Shown here: positions 43,389-58,505 of the stretch, piece by piece
Position numbering within the stretch: position 1 is the first letter of the stretch
Layout of the letters: the number at the start of each line of letters is the position of its first letter
DNA from: Paenibacillus herberti
Lineage (GTDB): Bacteria > Bacillota > Bacilli > Paenibacillales > Paenibacillaceae
NCBI RefSeq assembly: GCF_002233675.1
Contig: NZ_NMUQ01000001.1
Location: 1,061,938-1,125,937, forward strand
Direction: 5' to 3'
DNA: 64,000 nucleotides
Notes under the pieces: generated by a model
The model's database searches: none
The model's input: the letters and a program-made list of their open reading frames with translations, nothing else
Told to the model about the DNA's origin: nothing
Program-made: the position numbers and the translations under genes

Positions 43389-45620
43389 GTGGACGGAAAG
43401 AACGGAGCGTCGCTGGATCTCGGCATCCAAGGCATGAGCTGTACCGCTTGCGCGGCCAGAATCGAGAAGACGCTCGGCAAACAGTCTGGCGTAGGAGAGG
43501 CTGCAGTCAGTTATGCGTCTCGCCGAGCATGGATTCGTTATGAGCCAGATCAGATAACCCCGGGGGAGATTAAAGAGAAAATCCAGCGGCTTGGGTTTGG
43601 AGTTTCAGAGCCTGGCGATCGCAGCGCTGAGCTTGCGGAGATGAATGCGCTGCGGCTGCGGCTCTTTCTGTCTGTGCTATTTTCACTACCGCTGCTTTGG
43701 GCGATGGTCGGCCATTATGAGGCACTGTCGGGGCTTCCCGTACCGGGCTGGGTCCGCAACGGTTGGGTGCAGCTGGCGCTGGCTACGTTCATTCAGTTTG
43801 GTGTTGGTCTTCCTTTTTATCTTAATGCCTGGAGCGCCCTGCGGGCTAAAACAGCTAATATGGATGTACTGGTAGCGCTTGGCACAACGGCAGCTTATTT
43901 GTACAGCCACTATATGGTGTTTGAAAATGAGTTCGGCAACATGGCCGGCATTCACGGCGGAATGGCGCCGTTGTATTTCGATACAAGCGCCGTTGTCATT
44001 ACCGCTGTTCTGCTCGGTAAGTATATGGAATCGCGCTCCGCCGCACGCGCTCTTCGCGAAGGAGACAGCTTCGCCAAGCTGAAGGCGGATGAGATCAACG
44101 TAATTCGGGAAGGTGTGACTCGTCGGGTTCCTGCCTCAAGCGTGCGGGATGGAGACATCGTGCTCGTCGCTTCTGGTGAGCTGGTTCCGGTGGACGGTAT
44201 CGTCACAGGCGGTCAATCGGAAGCGGATGAGTCGCTGCTCACTGGCGAGAGCCGAGCCGTACCCAAATCTCCCGGCATCAGGGTGTGGGCCGGAACGCGA
44301 AATCAGGGAGATACGCTGCGAATTCGCACGGAAACGACCGGAGACGGTACATTGCTGAGCCGGATCGATGCGCTGCTTCGTCAAGCACAGGCGGCGAAAA
44401 CCGGCATTCAGCGTAAAGTAGATCGTATATCGGCCCGGTTTGTGCCTTTCATGCTGTTAGCTTCCGCGTCTACTTTTCTTATCTGGTACTTACTCGTAGA
44501 TCCCGGGAATATATCAAAGGCTAGCCTATGCGCCTTGGCTGTACTGTTGGCGGCTTGCCCCTGTGCGCTTGGTTTGGCGACGCCGATCTCGCTCGTCATT
44601 GCTGCTGGCAAGCTGGCGCGCCGCGGAGTCGTCATCAAGGAAGCTTCTGCACTGGAGAGCATGGCGAAGCTGCAGGTTATTTTGCTGGACAAAACCGGTA
44701 CACTCACCGAAGGAAAACCTTGCGTAGCTGGCATCCAGCCAGCGGAAGGGTGGTCAGCTGCAGCCCTGCTCCGGCTGGCAGCTGCGGCCGAGGCAAAGTC
44801 GCAGCATCCTTATGCTGCGGCAGTTCGAGATGAAGCCCGGCGCAGAGGGCTCGTGGTGCCTGCTACCGAGGATGAGGTGGAATGGCCCGGGTACGGCGTA
44901 TCGGCCGAATGCCCGGAGGGGCGCATCACAGTCGGCAGCAGGCTGCTCGCGCAGCAGCAGCACTGGAGCGGGCTTAAGCGGGTGATGGATTACGCTGCGA
45001 TCCGGGAGATGCAAGGCGAAACGGTGCTGCTTGCCGCGCTCAACGATGCCTGCATCGGTGCAATTGCACTTGGCGACCGACTGAAGCCGACATCGGCTCA
45101 AGCGGTGCAGGCACTCCGTCAGGAGGGTCTTGAGATATGGCTCACGACCGGCGATAGTGTGGGCCCGGCAACTGTCGCCGCACGCGAGGCGGGTATTAGC
45201 CGTGTAGAGGCAGGCATGCTGCCGGCAGACAAGCTGCGCTTGATTCGCTCGTTGCAGCAGCAGGGGCGTATTGTCGCTATGGCGGGTGATGGCTGGAACG
45301 ATGCCCCGGCACTGGCAGCTGCGGATACTGGCTTCGCCATGGCCGGCGGTACCGACGCTGCGCTCCATGCTGGTCATGTGGCGCTGCTGCGCCCCAGTCT
45401 GCTTGGCATCCATGGCGCGGTGCTGGCGAGTCGTTTGACCGTGCGGAACATCAAGCAGAATCTTGGCTTTGCGTTCCTGTACAATCTCTGCATCGTGCCG
45501 ATTGCCGCGGCAGGATTGCTTGAGCCATGGATGGCCGGCGCGGCCATGGCGCTCAGCTCTCTTACGGTCGTTGGCAACGCCCTGCGGCTGTCGGGCCAAA
45601 TAACCCGCAAGTTGGGCTGA
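43389..45620 (+). CDS. copA: Copper-translocating P-type ATPase
   Basis: This 743-residue P1B-type ATPase has one N-terminal HMA metal-binding domain (GMSCTACA, Cys at residues 18 and 21), then eight membrane helices. The CPC motif (390-392) defines a copper-type site. The phosphorylated Asp is D434 in DKTGT, the HP motif is H473-P474, and GDGWNDAP near residue 633 completes the hinge. The start is GTG 43389 after GGGGGAAG; an ATG at 43353 is less well spaced. No CopZ or CsoR gene is adjacent, so its regulator is elsewhere. Confidence 0.93.
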   Translation: MDGKNGASLDLGIQGMSCTACAARIEKTLGKQSGVGEAAVSYASRRAWIRYEPDQITPGEIKEKIQRLGFGVSEPGDRSAELAEMNALRLRLFLSVLFSLPLLWAMVGHYEALSGLPVPGWVRNGWVQLALATFIQFGVGLPFYLNAWSALRAKTANMDVLVALGTTAAYLYSHYMVFENEFGNMAGIHGGMAPLYFDTSAVVITAVLLGKYMESRSAARALREGDSFAKLKADEINVIREGVTRRVPASSVRDGDIVLVASGELVPVDGIVTGGQSEADESLLTGESRAVPKSPGIRVWAGTRNQGDTLRIRTETTGDGTLLSRIDALLRQAQAAKTGIQRKVDRISARFVPFMLLASASTFLIWYLLVDPGNISKASLCALAVLLAACPCALGLATPISLVIAAGKLARRGVVIKEASALESMAKLQVILLDKTGTLTEGKPCVAGIQPAEGWSAAALLRLAAAAEAKSQHPYAAAVRDEARRRGLVVPATEDEVEWPGYGVSAECPEGRITVGSRLLAQQQHWSGLKRVMDYAAIREMQGETVLLAALNDACIGAIALGDRLKPTSAQAVQALRQEGLEIWLTTGDSVGPATVAAREAGISRVEAGMLPADKLRLIRSLQQQGRIVAMAGDGWNDAPALAAADTGFAMAGGTDAALHAGHVALLRPSLLGIHGAVLASRLTVRNIKQNLGFAFLYNLCIVPIAAAGLLEPWMAGAAMALSSLTVVGNALRLSGQITRKLG

Positions 45621-45692
45621 GTGGGGCTATTGGAGCAGGGCTTGGATAGCTTATTGGAAGGTGAGCCACATGGGCTCATGACGGAGCTCGGG

Positions 45693-45743
45693 AAAGAGCC
45701 GTCCCTTAGTCATCGGTAGATGACCTAGGGACGGCTCTTTCGT
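45693..45743 (+). terminator. Intrinsic terminator after copA
   Basis: GAGCCGTCCCT pairs with AGGGACGGCTC; the loop holds a second small stem (AGTCAT/ATGACT-like). It is followed by TTTCGTTT. From here to 46066 the sequence is AT-rich and holds a catabolite site but no gene. Confidence 0.8.
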
Positions 45744-45852
45744 TTCGGTAATAAACATTTATGAGGAATGCGATTGTTTATTAACCTAATATAAAGGTAT
45801 CAAATCCAAAATGAGGCTATTTCTTAGAGTCCCCCTAAAAGGTATATTCTAA

Positions 45853-45867
45853 TGGAAAACGCTTTCA
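45853..45867. promoter_or_regulatory. CcpA-like cre site upstream of the GH20 gene
   Basis: GGAAAACGCTTTCA matches the cre consensus TGWAANCGNTNWCA at all but the first base. It lies about 200 bp before the GH20 start, so carbon catabolite control is plausible. Confidence 0.55.
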
Positions 45868-46066
45868 AAAATGACTCCGATTCCATACACATGCTTTGCA
45901 TAGTAAGACACACCTCTTATTTCCCCAAACATATTTCTCACTACACAAGTTTTTGAGTTTGGCTGTACCTTTCAGCGGTTTTTCTCTTCATTAAAGCATA
46001 TAAAGTCTAGGTCTAGCGCTATGGAACGGTGAAACGATCTTAAAATTGAACGGAGGAAAAGTGAAG

Positions 46067-51682
<5,616 letters not shown>

Positions 51683-51703
51683 TTATGACCTGCGGAAGTT
51701 GAG

Positions 51704-51774
51704 ATGCACCCCTTAGAATAGACATTGGAAAACCCCCTGGGTAAACCGATGGAATTCTAGGGGGTGCATTTTTT
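51704..51774 (+). terminator. Strong terminator after the GH20 gene
   Basis: TGCACCCCTTAGAAT pairs with ATTCTAGGGGGTGCA (one mismatch) around a long loop, followed by TTTTTT. Confidence 0.85.
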
Positions 51775-51886
51775 ATGGCAAAGTAGGGTCAAACATTTTG
51801 TGTGTGTAGCTTCGAGACGAAGACACGATTAAAAGTTGGGATGCGTCGCTAAAAGCAGATGGGCGATTTCGGACTGCTGAACCATC

Positions 51887-53150
51887 GTGGAAGTCGAGTT
51901 CAAGTAGTCGAAACTACTTGAAATGACCAACTGGCCCGTGAAAGTCGAGTTCAAGTAGTCGAACTTACTTGAAATGACCATCTGGCCCGGAAAAGTCGAG
52001 TTCAAGTAGTCGAACTTACTTGAAATGACCATATGGCCCGTAAAAGTCGAGTTCAAGTAGTCGAACTTACTTGAAATGACCAACTGGCCCGTGAAAGTCG
52101 AGTTCAAGTAGTCGAACTTACTTGAAATGACCATTTGGCCCGTGAAAGTCGAGTTCAAGTAGTCGAACTTACTTGAAATGACCAACTGGCCCGTGGAAGT
52201 CGAGTTCAAGTAGTCGAAACTACTTGAAATGACCAACTGGCCCGTGAAAGTCGAGTTCAAGTAGTCGAACTTACTTGGAATGACCAACTGGCCCGTGGAA
52301 GACGAGTTCAAGTAGTCGAACTTACTTGAAATGACCAACTGGCCCGTAAAAGTCGAGTTCAAGTAGTCGAACTTACTTGGAATGACCAACTGGCCCGTGG
52401 AAGACGAGATCAAGTAGTCAAACTTACTTGAAATGGCCATTTGGCCCGTGAAAGTCGAGTTCAAGTAGTCGAACTTACTTGGAATGACCATATGGCCCGT
52501 GGAAGTCGAGTTCAAGTAGTCGAAACTACTTGAAATGACCAACTGGCCCGTGAAAGTCGAGTTCAAGTAGTCGAACTTACTTGAAATGACCATCTGGCCC
52601 GTAAAAGTCGAGTTCAAGTAGTCGAACTTACTTGAAATGACCAACTGGCCCGTAAAAGTTGAGTTCAAGTAGTCGAACTTACTTGAAATGACCAACTGGC
52701 CCGTAAAAGTCGAGTTCAAGTAGTCGAACTTACTTGAAATGACCAACTGGCCCGTAAAAGTCGAGTTCAAGTAGTCGAACTTACTTGAAATGACCAACTG
52801 GCCCGTAAAAGTTGAGTTCAAGTAGTCGAACTTACTTGAAATGACCAACTGGCCCGTAAAAGTCGAGTTCAAGTAGTCGAACTTACTTGAAATGACCAAC
52901 TGGCCCGTGGAAGACGAGATCAAGTAGTCAAACTTACTTGAAATGGCCATTTGGCCCGTGAAAGTCGAGTTCAAGTAGTCGAAACTACTTGAGATGGCCG
53001 TGCGAGCCCCGTGAAAGTTGAGTTCAAGTAGTCGAAACTACTTGAAATGACCATCTGGCCCGTGAAAGTCGCACTCAAGTAGTCGAAACTACTTGAGTGG
53101 TCATGCGAGCCCCGTGGAAGTCGAGTTCAAGTAGTCGAACTTACTCTAAT
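51887..53150. repeat. 51-bp tandem repeat array, about 25 copies
   Basis: A unit beginning GAGTTCAAGTAGTCGAAC and ending TGGCCCGTGAAAGTC repeats without interruption from about 51896 with a 51-bp period. Each unit contains TTCAAGTA and TACTTGAA, an inverted repeat able to fold into a hairpin (8-bp stem, or 10 bp around CGAA in the GTCGAAAC variants). Units differ at a few positions (AACTGGCCC, ATCTGGCCC, ATATGGCCC, ATTTGGCCC). The last units are longer and diverged. Because 51 is divisible by 3, the minus strand stays open over 381 codons, but there is no ATG start or ribosome site. The 1.6-kb stretch between the GH20 gene and gluQ holds this and a short flank. Confidence 0.95.
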
Positions 53151-53255
53151 CCGACTAAGTGGGGACCAACTGGAATGGTGAGTAAGTATGTAAGTGTCCA
53201 ACTTTAAAATTAATATCGACGATAGCGCAAAACGGCAGCCCAACCAGCAGACTTG

Positions 53256-53312
53256 CCCTTTTACCACTGGCGGTGGGAAAAGATGAGTGCTCCTCTAGCT
53301 TTACCACTGGCG
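53256..53312. repeat. Duplicated 3' end of gluQ
   Basis: TTACCACTGGCGG at the gluQ stop (53301-53313) also occurs at 53261-53273, a 40-bp period, with a CTTT before each copy. Confidence 0.75.
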
Positions 53313-54278
53313 GGTAAAGCTTAGCTCCTCCTCGCGGACGATAATCGGGTCGCGAGGCAACTCTTGCTCGCGAAATTCCGCGAGCAGCTCCTCTGGCGTG
53401 ACCGGCTCCGCGCGGTCAAGCAGTCCGCTCCAGCTTGCCAGCAAACCGACAGCTTGCTGCGGGGAAGCTCCGGCATCGCGGATAGCCGCTAGCGAGATGC
53501 CGCTATGACGCTTGGCAAGCCTTTTGCCATCGGGACCCAGAAGCAGCGGCATATGTGCATATCGCGGAGGCTGCCAGCCCAGCGCCTCAAAGAGCAGCAA
53601 TTGGCGCGGCGTCGAATCAAGCAAATCGCTGCCAAGCAGCACATCGGTCACGCCATAAGGGCATCGTCTACGGCGACGGCAAGTTGATAGCTGAAGATTC
53701 CATCGGCGCGGCGCACGACAAAATCGCCTCCGGCTCCGGGAGCCGGAGGCTGCTCTCCCGCGCATGCATCCTCGAAATTAACGATCCGGTCCGTAGGCAC
53801 GGCGAAGCGGATCGATGGCTCTTTTACAACTGAGTGCTCTTGGTGCTGCTCCGAGCTCAGCTCACGACAAGTGCCTGGATAGGCAGGGCCTTCCAAGGAC
53901 AAGCCATGTGGCGCGCTTGCTATTGTTGCTAACTCGGCTCGGCTGCAATAACAAGGGTAAAGGAGGTTCTGTTCTTCCAACTTTCGAAGCGCTTCTTCAT
54001 AGAAGGAAAGGCGCTCGCTTTGCGTATAGGGACCGCGGTTTCCGCCGATATCAGGACCTTCGTCCCAATCCAAACCGAGCCAGCGCAGATCACGAAGCGA
54101 AGCTTCTGCATATTCAGGACGGGAACGAGGGCCATCGATATCCTATATCCTCCATACGCAGGATGAAAGACCCTCCTTTGCTGCGAAGCTGCAGCCATGC
54201 CAGCAGCGCGGTACGGGCATTGCCGAGATGCATGAGGCCGGATGGAGTTGGGGCGAATCTTCCAGTAACAAAATCCAT
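53301..54278 (-). pseudogene. gluQ: Frameshifted glutamyl-Q tRNA(Asp) synthetase
   Basis: Reading the minus strand from the ATG at 54278 gives the start of a GluQ protein ([21 protein letters not shown], the HIGH-like motif). After RMEDI a tandem duplication of ATATCCT on the plus strand (54138-54144 and 54145-54151) shifts the frame, which then hits a stop. The natural frame resumes as [21 protein letters not shown] and continues through the zinc-ligand region (YPCYCSRAEL). A second break follows near 53655, where ATGGGCGTG of the expected sequence has lost a G. The last part runs through DVLLGSDLL and the KRLAKRH motif. Insertion of 7 and loss of 1 restore the original frame. Assembly errors could explain one break but hardly the duplication. 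Confidence 0.85.
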
Positions 54279-54405
54279 GGATCAGCTCCTGCAAGCGGAG
54301 GTTTCGCTTCCGCGGATTATTTTCGGCATTGCCGGCGTTTCACGCTTGTTCTGACTGGTATAATAGCATTAGGATGGGACGCTCGCAACGAAAGGGAAAT
54401 TACAG

Positions 54406-55470
54406 ATGATCGATAGCAACCAGAATCAACATTACAACGAGAATATAGATAAAATCGAGAATCAAGAAAACAACCATGGCCAAGAATGTCATGTTACTAA
54501 TCAAGCTGGTTCGGTAGCTAAACAGCGAATTGTAGAGATCGGTCAAAAGCTGGAGCTATCGTTGCAAGCAGATGCGGAGTTAGGAGTTTATGAGCGCAGG
54601 AGGGACCGGCTTCGTACCGATATTTTTCGCGGGGAGCTGGAGCTTGGACAACTCAAGGAGCTTAGCAGCAACGAGCAGCAGGATGTCGAAAAGCTAGCCC
54701 ATTTAACTTGGAGCTCGTTGCGACTTCGGATCACGGGTGCTCTGGAGGAGCAAGTGGAGCTTGAGCAGTTGGAGGCAGAGCGCGCGGCGCTCAAGGTGAA
54801 GGAGGCCGAGTCCACTCTGGAGCTTATGAGGCAGCAACTTTCGGATAATGGGGAAAAGATGGGGGAGCTGATCCCATTGATCGGCCAAAGTAATAATCTG
54901 CGCTTAGAGCAGGAACGGTTGATTGTCGAGGCTGTCCCGGGAATTGAGCTGCAGTTGAGAGAGTTTGATGCTGAGATTAAGAGACAGAAGCAACCCAAGG
55001 CCGAGATTCAGGAAGCAATTGCCGCCTGTTTTTCTCTGAACGAGAATCTCGACAAGGCGATTAGCAAGCTGGAGTCGGCTGCCAACTGGGGTGTCGGCGA
55101 CATGCTGGGCGGTGGAACAATCAGCACGGGGATGAAGCATAAACGGCTTGATGAGGCTCAGGAGTCTCTAGTCAAAGCCCGTTCCGCGGCATATCGGCTG
55201 GAGCAGGAGCTAGGTGATCTAGGTAAGAATGCTTCCTTTGAAATTCAGTTGAGCAATTCAACGTGTCTTGGCGATTATTGGCTTGATGGACTTATTATGG
55301 ATTTGCATGTTCAAAGTAAAATTAAAGATAAGCTCGGTAAAAATATGGCTTTGCGAGTAGAAACTAGAGCATTAATGCACCAGTTAAAAGTGGAATCAGC
55401 TCGTCTGGAAAAGGGGCTGGAGGAGCTTCGAGGGCAGCGGCAGAAGCTGCTGATCAACGCCATCCAGTAA
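54406..55470 (+). CDS. Coiled-coil protein of unknown function
   Basis: This 354-residue soluble protein is not recognised. The first 35 residues are polar and Asn/His-rich. Residues about 35-205 form long charged helices typical of coiled coils. A short conserved-looking element, NWGVGDMLGGGTISTGMKHKRLDEAQ, lies near 230-255 and resembles a motif (xWDMLGGGxxxxxxKH) seen in coiled-coil proteins of other Bacillales. A C-terminal helical tail follows. The ATG at 54406 follows AAAGGGA, and a TATAAT at 54357-54362 lies upstream. It is divergent from the broken gluQ. Single Cys residues (28, 210, 290) and no membrane segment are visible. Confidence 0.7.
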   Translation: MIDSNQNQHYNENIDKIENQENNHGQECHVTNQAGSVAKQRIVEIGQKLELSLQADAELGVYERRRDRLRTDIFRGELELGQLKELSSNEQQDVEKLAHLTWSSLRLRITGALEEQVELEQLEAERAALKVKEAESTLELMRQQLSDNGEKMGELIPLIGQSNNLRLEQERLIVEAVPGIELQLREFDAEIKRQKQPKAEIQEAIAACFSLNENLDKAISKLESAANWGVGDMLGGGTISTGMKHKRLDEAQESLVKARSAAYRLEQELGDLGKNASFEIQLSNSTCLGDYWLDGLIMDLHVQSKIKDKLGKNMALRVETRALMHQLKVESARLEKGLEELRGQRQKLLINAIQ

Positions 55471-55588
55471 ATGTTCCTTAGCCACTCTAAAGCCGGCTCG
55501 AAACCGACCCGTAAACAGACCAGGATAGCTCATTAGCGGCCGCCCGCCAGGCGAAGCTGCCGATTCGATAAAGAATGGAGTTTGATTT

Positions 55589-56542
55589 ATGCTGCGCATT
55601 ATGGCAATGGATAAAAAGAACAAGCTGCGCAAGGACGTTCGGCTGGAAGAGCTGAACACGCTCGATCCTGTCTGGTATTGGGTCGATATTGGCCAACCGA
55701 ACGAGCAGGAGATAGGGCTACTTGAGGAACATTTCCAATTTCATCCACTGGCGATCGAGGATTGTCTGCATTTGCTGCAGCGTCCGAAGATGGATCTGTA
55801 TGAGGATGTACAATTTTTCGTCATGCATTCACTGGATTGCGATACGCTCAAGCCGCATGAAATAAATCTGTTTCTGGGGCCGAATTACGCCGTGACGTTC
55901 CACTTCGGGGCATGCCCTGAGATTGACGATGCCTGGAAAATGATGGCGGTTCATACGAAGTATCCGTCCAAAGGCCATCTGGTCGTCGCGCATGGCGTAC
56001 TTGACCGGCTTGTGGATCATTATTTCCCAGCTATATACGGTCTGGAGGACCAACTGTTGGATGCCGACCCCAGCAGCAAAGGATATACGGACAGTTCCAG
56101 CATCGACAATGTGTTCGAGATCCGCAGCAAGCTGCTTAAGCTCCGCAAAACAATTGTCCCGATGCGCGATCTGTTGTACCGGGTCATCACAACGATGGAG
56201 GCGGTTCCCGGCATGAAGGATTTTCGGCCGTTTTTTCATGATATATACGATCATCTGCTCAAACAGTCCGAGACGCTTGAAGCTTGCCGGGACATGACGG
56301 CCGACATGCGCGACAGCTACATCAGCTATAATGCCAACCGGATGAACGGAATTATGAAAACACTGACCGTTATCACGACGATCTTCATGCCGCTTACCTT
56401 TATGGCCGGTATTTATGGAATGAACTTTACCCGTATGCCGGAGCTGGAATGGGATTACGGTTACTTTATGGCGCTCGGCATTATGGTGATTGTGGCTGGC
56501 AGCATGTTCGCTTGGTTCAAGCGCAAGGGTTGGTTTAGTTAA
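55589..56542 (+). CDS. corA: CorA family magnesium/divalent cation transporter
   Basis: This 317-residue protein is a CorA-type channel: a cytoplasmic alpha/beta domain and long helical stalk (1-250), followed by two C-terminal membrane helices. The selectivity motif is GMN at residues 277-279 (YGMNF) at the end of the first helix. YMALGIMVIVAGSMFAWF forms the second helix and KRKGWFS the tail. It assembles as a pentamer in the membrane and takes up Mg2+ or Co2+. The ATG at 55589 follows GGAG. No riboswitch (M-box) is recognisable in the 120 bp upstream. Confidence 0.93.
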   Translation: MLRIMAMDKKNKLRKDVRLEELNTLDPVWYWVDIGQPNEQEIGLLEEHFQFHPLAIEDCLHLLQRPKMDLYEDVQFFVMHSLDCDTLKPHEINLFLGPNYAVTFHFGACPEIDDAWKMMAVHTKYPSKGHLVVAHGVLDRLVDHYFPAIYGLEDQLLDADPSSKGYTDSSSIDNVFEIRSKLLKLRKTIVPMRDLLYRVITTMEAVPGMKDFRPFFHDIYDHLLKQSETLEACRDMTADMRDSYISYNANRMNGIMKTLTVITTIFMPLTFMAGIYGMNFTRMPELEWDYGYFMALGIMVIVAGSMFAWFKRKGWFS

Positions 56543-56718
56543 CAAGCCTTGAGCGGGATTATTGCTTTAAATCAACCGATGGAGTATTTAATTAAATGCT
56601 TAAACCTCTGCGAAGGGTTACGTAAAGGATATCTACATAAAACCGCACAAAGCTTCTCACTTGCATCACTGTTATATAATTTCCTTGAAGCATGAATTTA
56701 AGAGGAGGTTATGTAATC

Positions 56719-57057
56719 ATGAAGCTGAATCATCTCAATCTTACGGTGACTGATGTGGCTGCGGCCCGGGATTTTTTGCAAACTTATTTTGGTTTGACTG
56801 TCGGGGGTGAGCGGGGAAATACTTTCGCGGCCATGTTTGACGACGATGGATTGGTTTTAACACTGATGAAAGGGACGCAGGTTAGCTACCCTAATACTTT
56901 TCACATTGGATTTATACAAGAGAGTGACGAGAAAGTGAATGAGATCAATCAGCGATTAAAAGAAGACGGCTTCGATGTCGCGGCACCAAAAAGATCTCAT
57001 GGATGGACCTTTTATGTAAAAGCGCCGGGCGGGTTTGTGGTAGAGGTTCTTTCATAA
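56719..57057 (+). CDS. VOC (glyoxalase/bleomycin-resistance) family protein
   Basis: This 112-residue protein is a single vicinal-oxygen-chelate unit: MKLNHLNLTVTDVAAARDFLQTYFGL at the start, the central GxVLTLMKG strand, and a C-terminal FYVKAPGGFVVEVLS that carries a ligand-like Glu. Such proteins dimerise and bind metal or small ligands. The start at 56719 follows AAGAGGAGG; an in-frame ATG at 56692 would place nine extra residues over that site. No partner gene identifies a substrate. Confidence 0.85.
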   Translation: MKLNHLNLTVTDVAAARDFLQTYFGLTVGGERGNTFAAMFDDDGLVLTLMKGTQVSYPNTFHIGFIQESDEKVNEINQRLKEDGFDVAAPKRSHGWTFYVKAPGGFVVEVLS

Positions 57058-57235
57058 GAGGCGGCTATCCTTGTCGTGTGAAGCGTTCGGCTCATTGATT
57101 TGAGAACTAGTAAACCAATAACGGCTCAGCTCATTGGGTAATATACTAGAAAAAATCATCGGACATCATCTCATCCAGTCATACGCTAAAGCCGGTAGTA
57201 ACTAAAATAAAAATAAATTATTGAGGGGTGTAGTT

Positions 57236-58384
57236 TTGAAAGCGAAAATTATCCTCACATTATTCATTTTTACATTATCCCTAGCTTTTGGTTATACGGT
57301 ATATGCAGAAAATACTCAGGACTATTATGAAGATGTAACCGAAAATGACTTGAAAAACACTATGATTCTTTCTGCTGAAAGCTCCATGGCATTTATTAAT
57401 GGGCAAAAGGTATCAGCCGTTCAGCCGATTGTTAGAGGTGGAAGAACATTAGTACCCCTCCGTTTTATCTCTGAAGGATTTGGTGCAAAGGTAAATTTTA
57501 ATACAAAAAACCAGTCCATTACGATTAAACAATCTGATAAAACCATTTTGTTGAAACTAGGAAATAATAATATTTTTATAGATGGAAAATCGAGCGAAAT
57601 GGATGTAGTCGCAAGCATTTACAACAATTCAACGTATATTCCTTTAAGGTATATTGGTGAGGCATTTAATAAAAAAGTAGTCTATTTAAAAAATACAGAG
57701 ATACAACCGTATAGTTTGATTATAATTAGGGATGTTAACGGCACAGCAATTGAAAACCTTAAACTTATCCGCGTTTATCAATTACTATACCAAGGAAAGT
57801 CCATTGTTTATAGTGACCGTTTTATGGCAGTCATTAAAGAAAAGGGTCAATTATTAATTAGCAATGATTTCTATTATTTTGAGCCTTTTGTTTATCGGGA
57901 ATTTATTGAGGAAAAAAACGTAGTTAAACTGGGAGATATCTGGTTTAACACAGATATGGGCCGTTTTTATTTGAATTATTCCTATAATACAACGCAGGAA
58001 TTTATTTTATACCGTGTGGATGGAGAAGCGATTACAAGGGTAGCGATTGAAAAAGCTCCGATAAAGTCGGTAAAAACATATCTCAACGATGTCTATTATT
58101 TGACGAGATATGAGCGTGGAATACTAGATGCTCCTGAAACAAGCAATTTAAAAACGGCAACGTTTAACAATGGACTATGGTCTTCTGATTATTTAGGTAA
58201 GCCTGGATATTATTATGGTTTTGACACATTAGGTAAGCTCTATGATTGGCAAATTAATGATAACGGAATCTCTATATTTGGCTATCAACGCTCTGGCGAT
58301 CTAAGCTCTGATGAAAGAAAAAAGACGTTTGGACATTATAGAGTCGAGCTGAATGGGTATAACCATGAGCTTGTAACGTCATAA
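57236..58384 (+). CDS. Secreted stalk (copper amine oxidase N-terminal-like) domain protein
   Basis: This 382-residue protein has a signal peptide (residues 1-24, ending VYA) and a stalk domain of the copper amine oxidase N-terminal-like type: GQKVSAVQPIVRGGRTLVPLRFISEGFGAKV near residue 56-86 and a second YIPLRYIGEAFNKKVVY near 137. The C-terminal 200 residues are unassigned, with beta-rich repeats. The start is probably TTG 57236 after GAGGGGTG. The gene is strikingly AT-rich compared with its neighbours. It probably sits at the cell surface. Confidence 0.75.
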   Translation: MKAKIILTLFIFTLSLAFGYTVYAENTQDYYEDVTENDLKNTMILSAESSMAFINGQKVSAVQPIVRGGRTLVPLRFISEGFGAKVNFNTKNQSITIKQSDKTILLKLGNNNIFIDGKSSEMDVVASIYNNSTYIPLRYIGEAFNKKVVYLKNTEIQPYSLIIIRDVNGTAIENLKLIRVYQLLYQGKSIVYSDRFMAVIKEKGQLLISNDFYYFEPFVYREFIEEKNVVKLGDIWFNTDMGRFYLNYSYNTTQEFILYRVDGEAITRVAIEKAPIKSVKTYLNDVYYLTRYERGILDAPETSNLKTATFNNGLWSSDYLGKPGYYYGFDTLGKLYDWQINDNGISIFGYQRSGDLSSDERKKTFGHYRVELNGYNHELVTS

Positions 58385-58390
58385 AGTAAT

Positions 58391-58440
58391 TGGCTAGTTG
58401 AATTCTTATTGTTTAGAACTTGAACTAGCCATTGTTTCAG
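58391..58440 (+). terminator. Possible terminator after the stalk-domain gene
   Basis: TGGCTAGTT pairs with AACTAGCCA around a 21-bp loop, followed by TTGTTT. Confidence 0.5.
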
Positions 58441-58505
58441 TTTCGTTGCGGAAGGGAGATGTAGTACTCCATGCACTTGCGAAACCTAGAGAGCGAGGGA
58501 CTGTT

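Noticed and set aside
51704-51774. Insertion-sequence end or MITE suggested by the long inverted repeat TGCACCCC ... GGGGTGCA
   Set aside because: No transposase, target duplication or second copy is seen. A T run directly after the stem fits a terminator for the preceding gene.
51829-52974. 381-codon minus-strand open frame over the repeat array, giving a 17-residue protein repeat
   Set aside because: The frame is open only because the repeat length, 51 bp, is a multiple of 3. It starts with TTG inside a repeat unit, has no ribosome site, and the array runs beyond it. I treat it as non-coding, though translation was not disproved.
51887-53150. CRISPR array
   Set aside because: There are no variable spacers; the whole 51-bp unit repeats with scattered point differences, and no cas genes lie nearby.
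58398-58505. Upstream in-frame extension of the DinB gene
   Set aside because: The first 36 codons overlap the previous terminator and show no similarity to the family.
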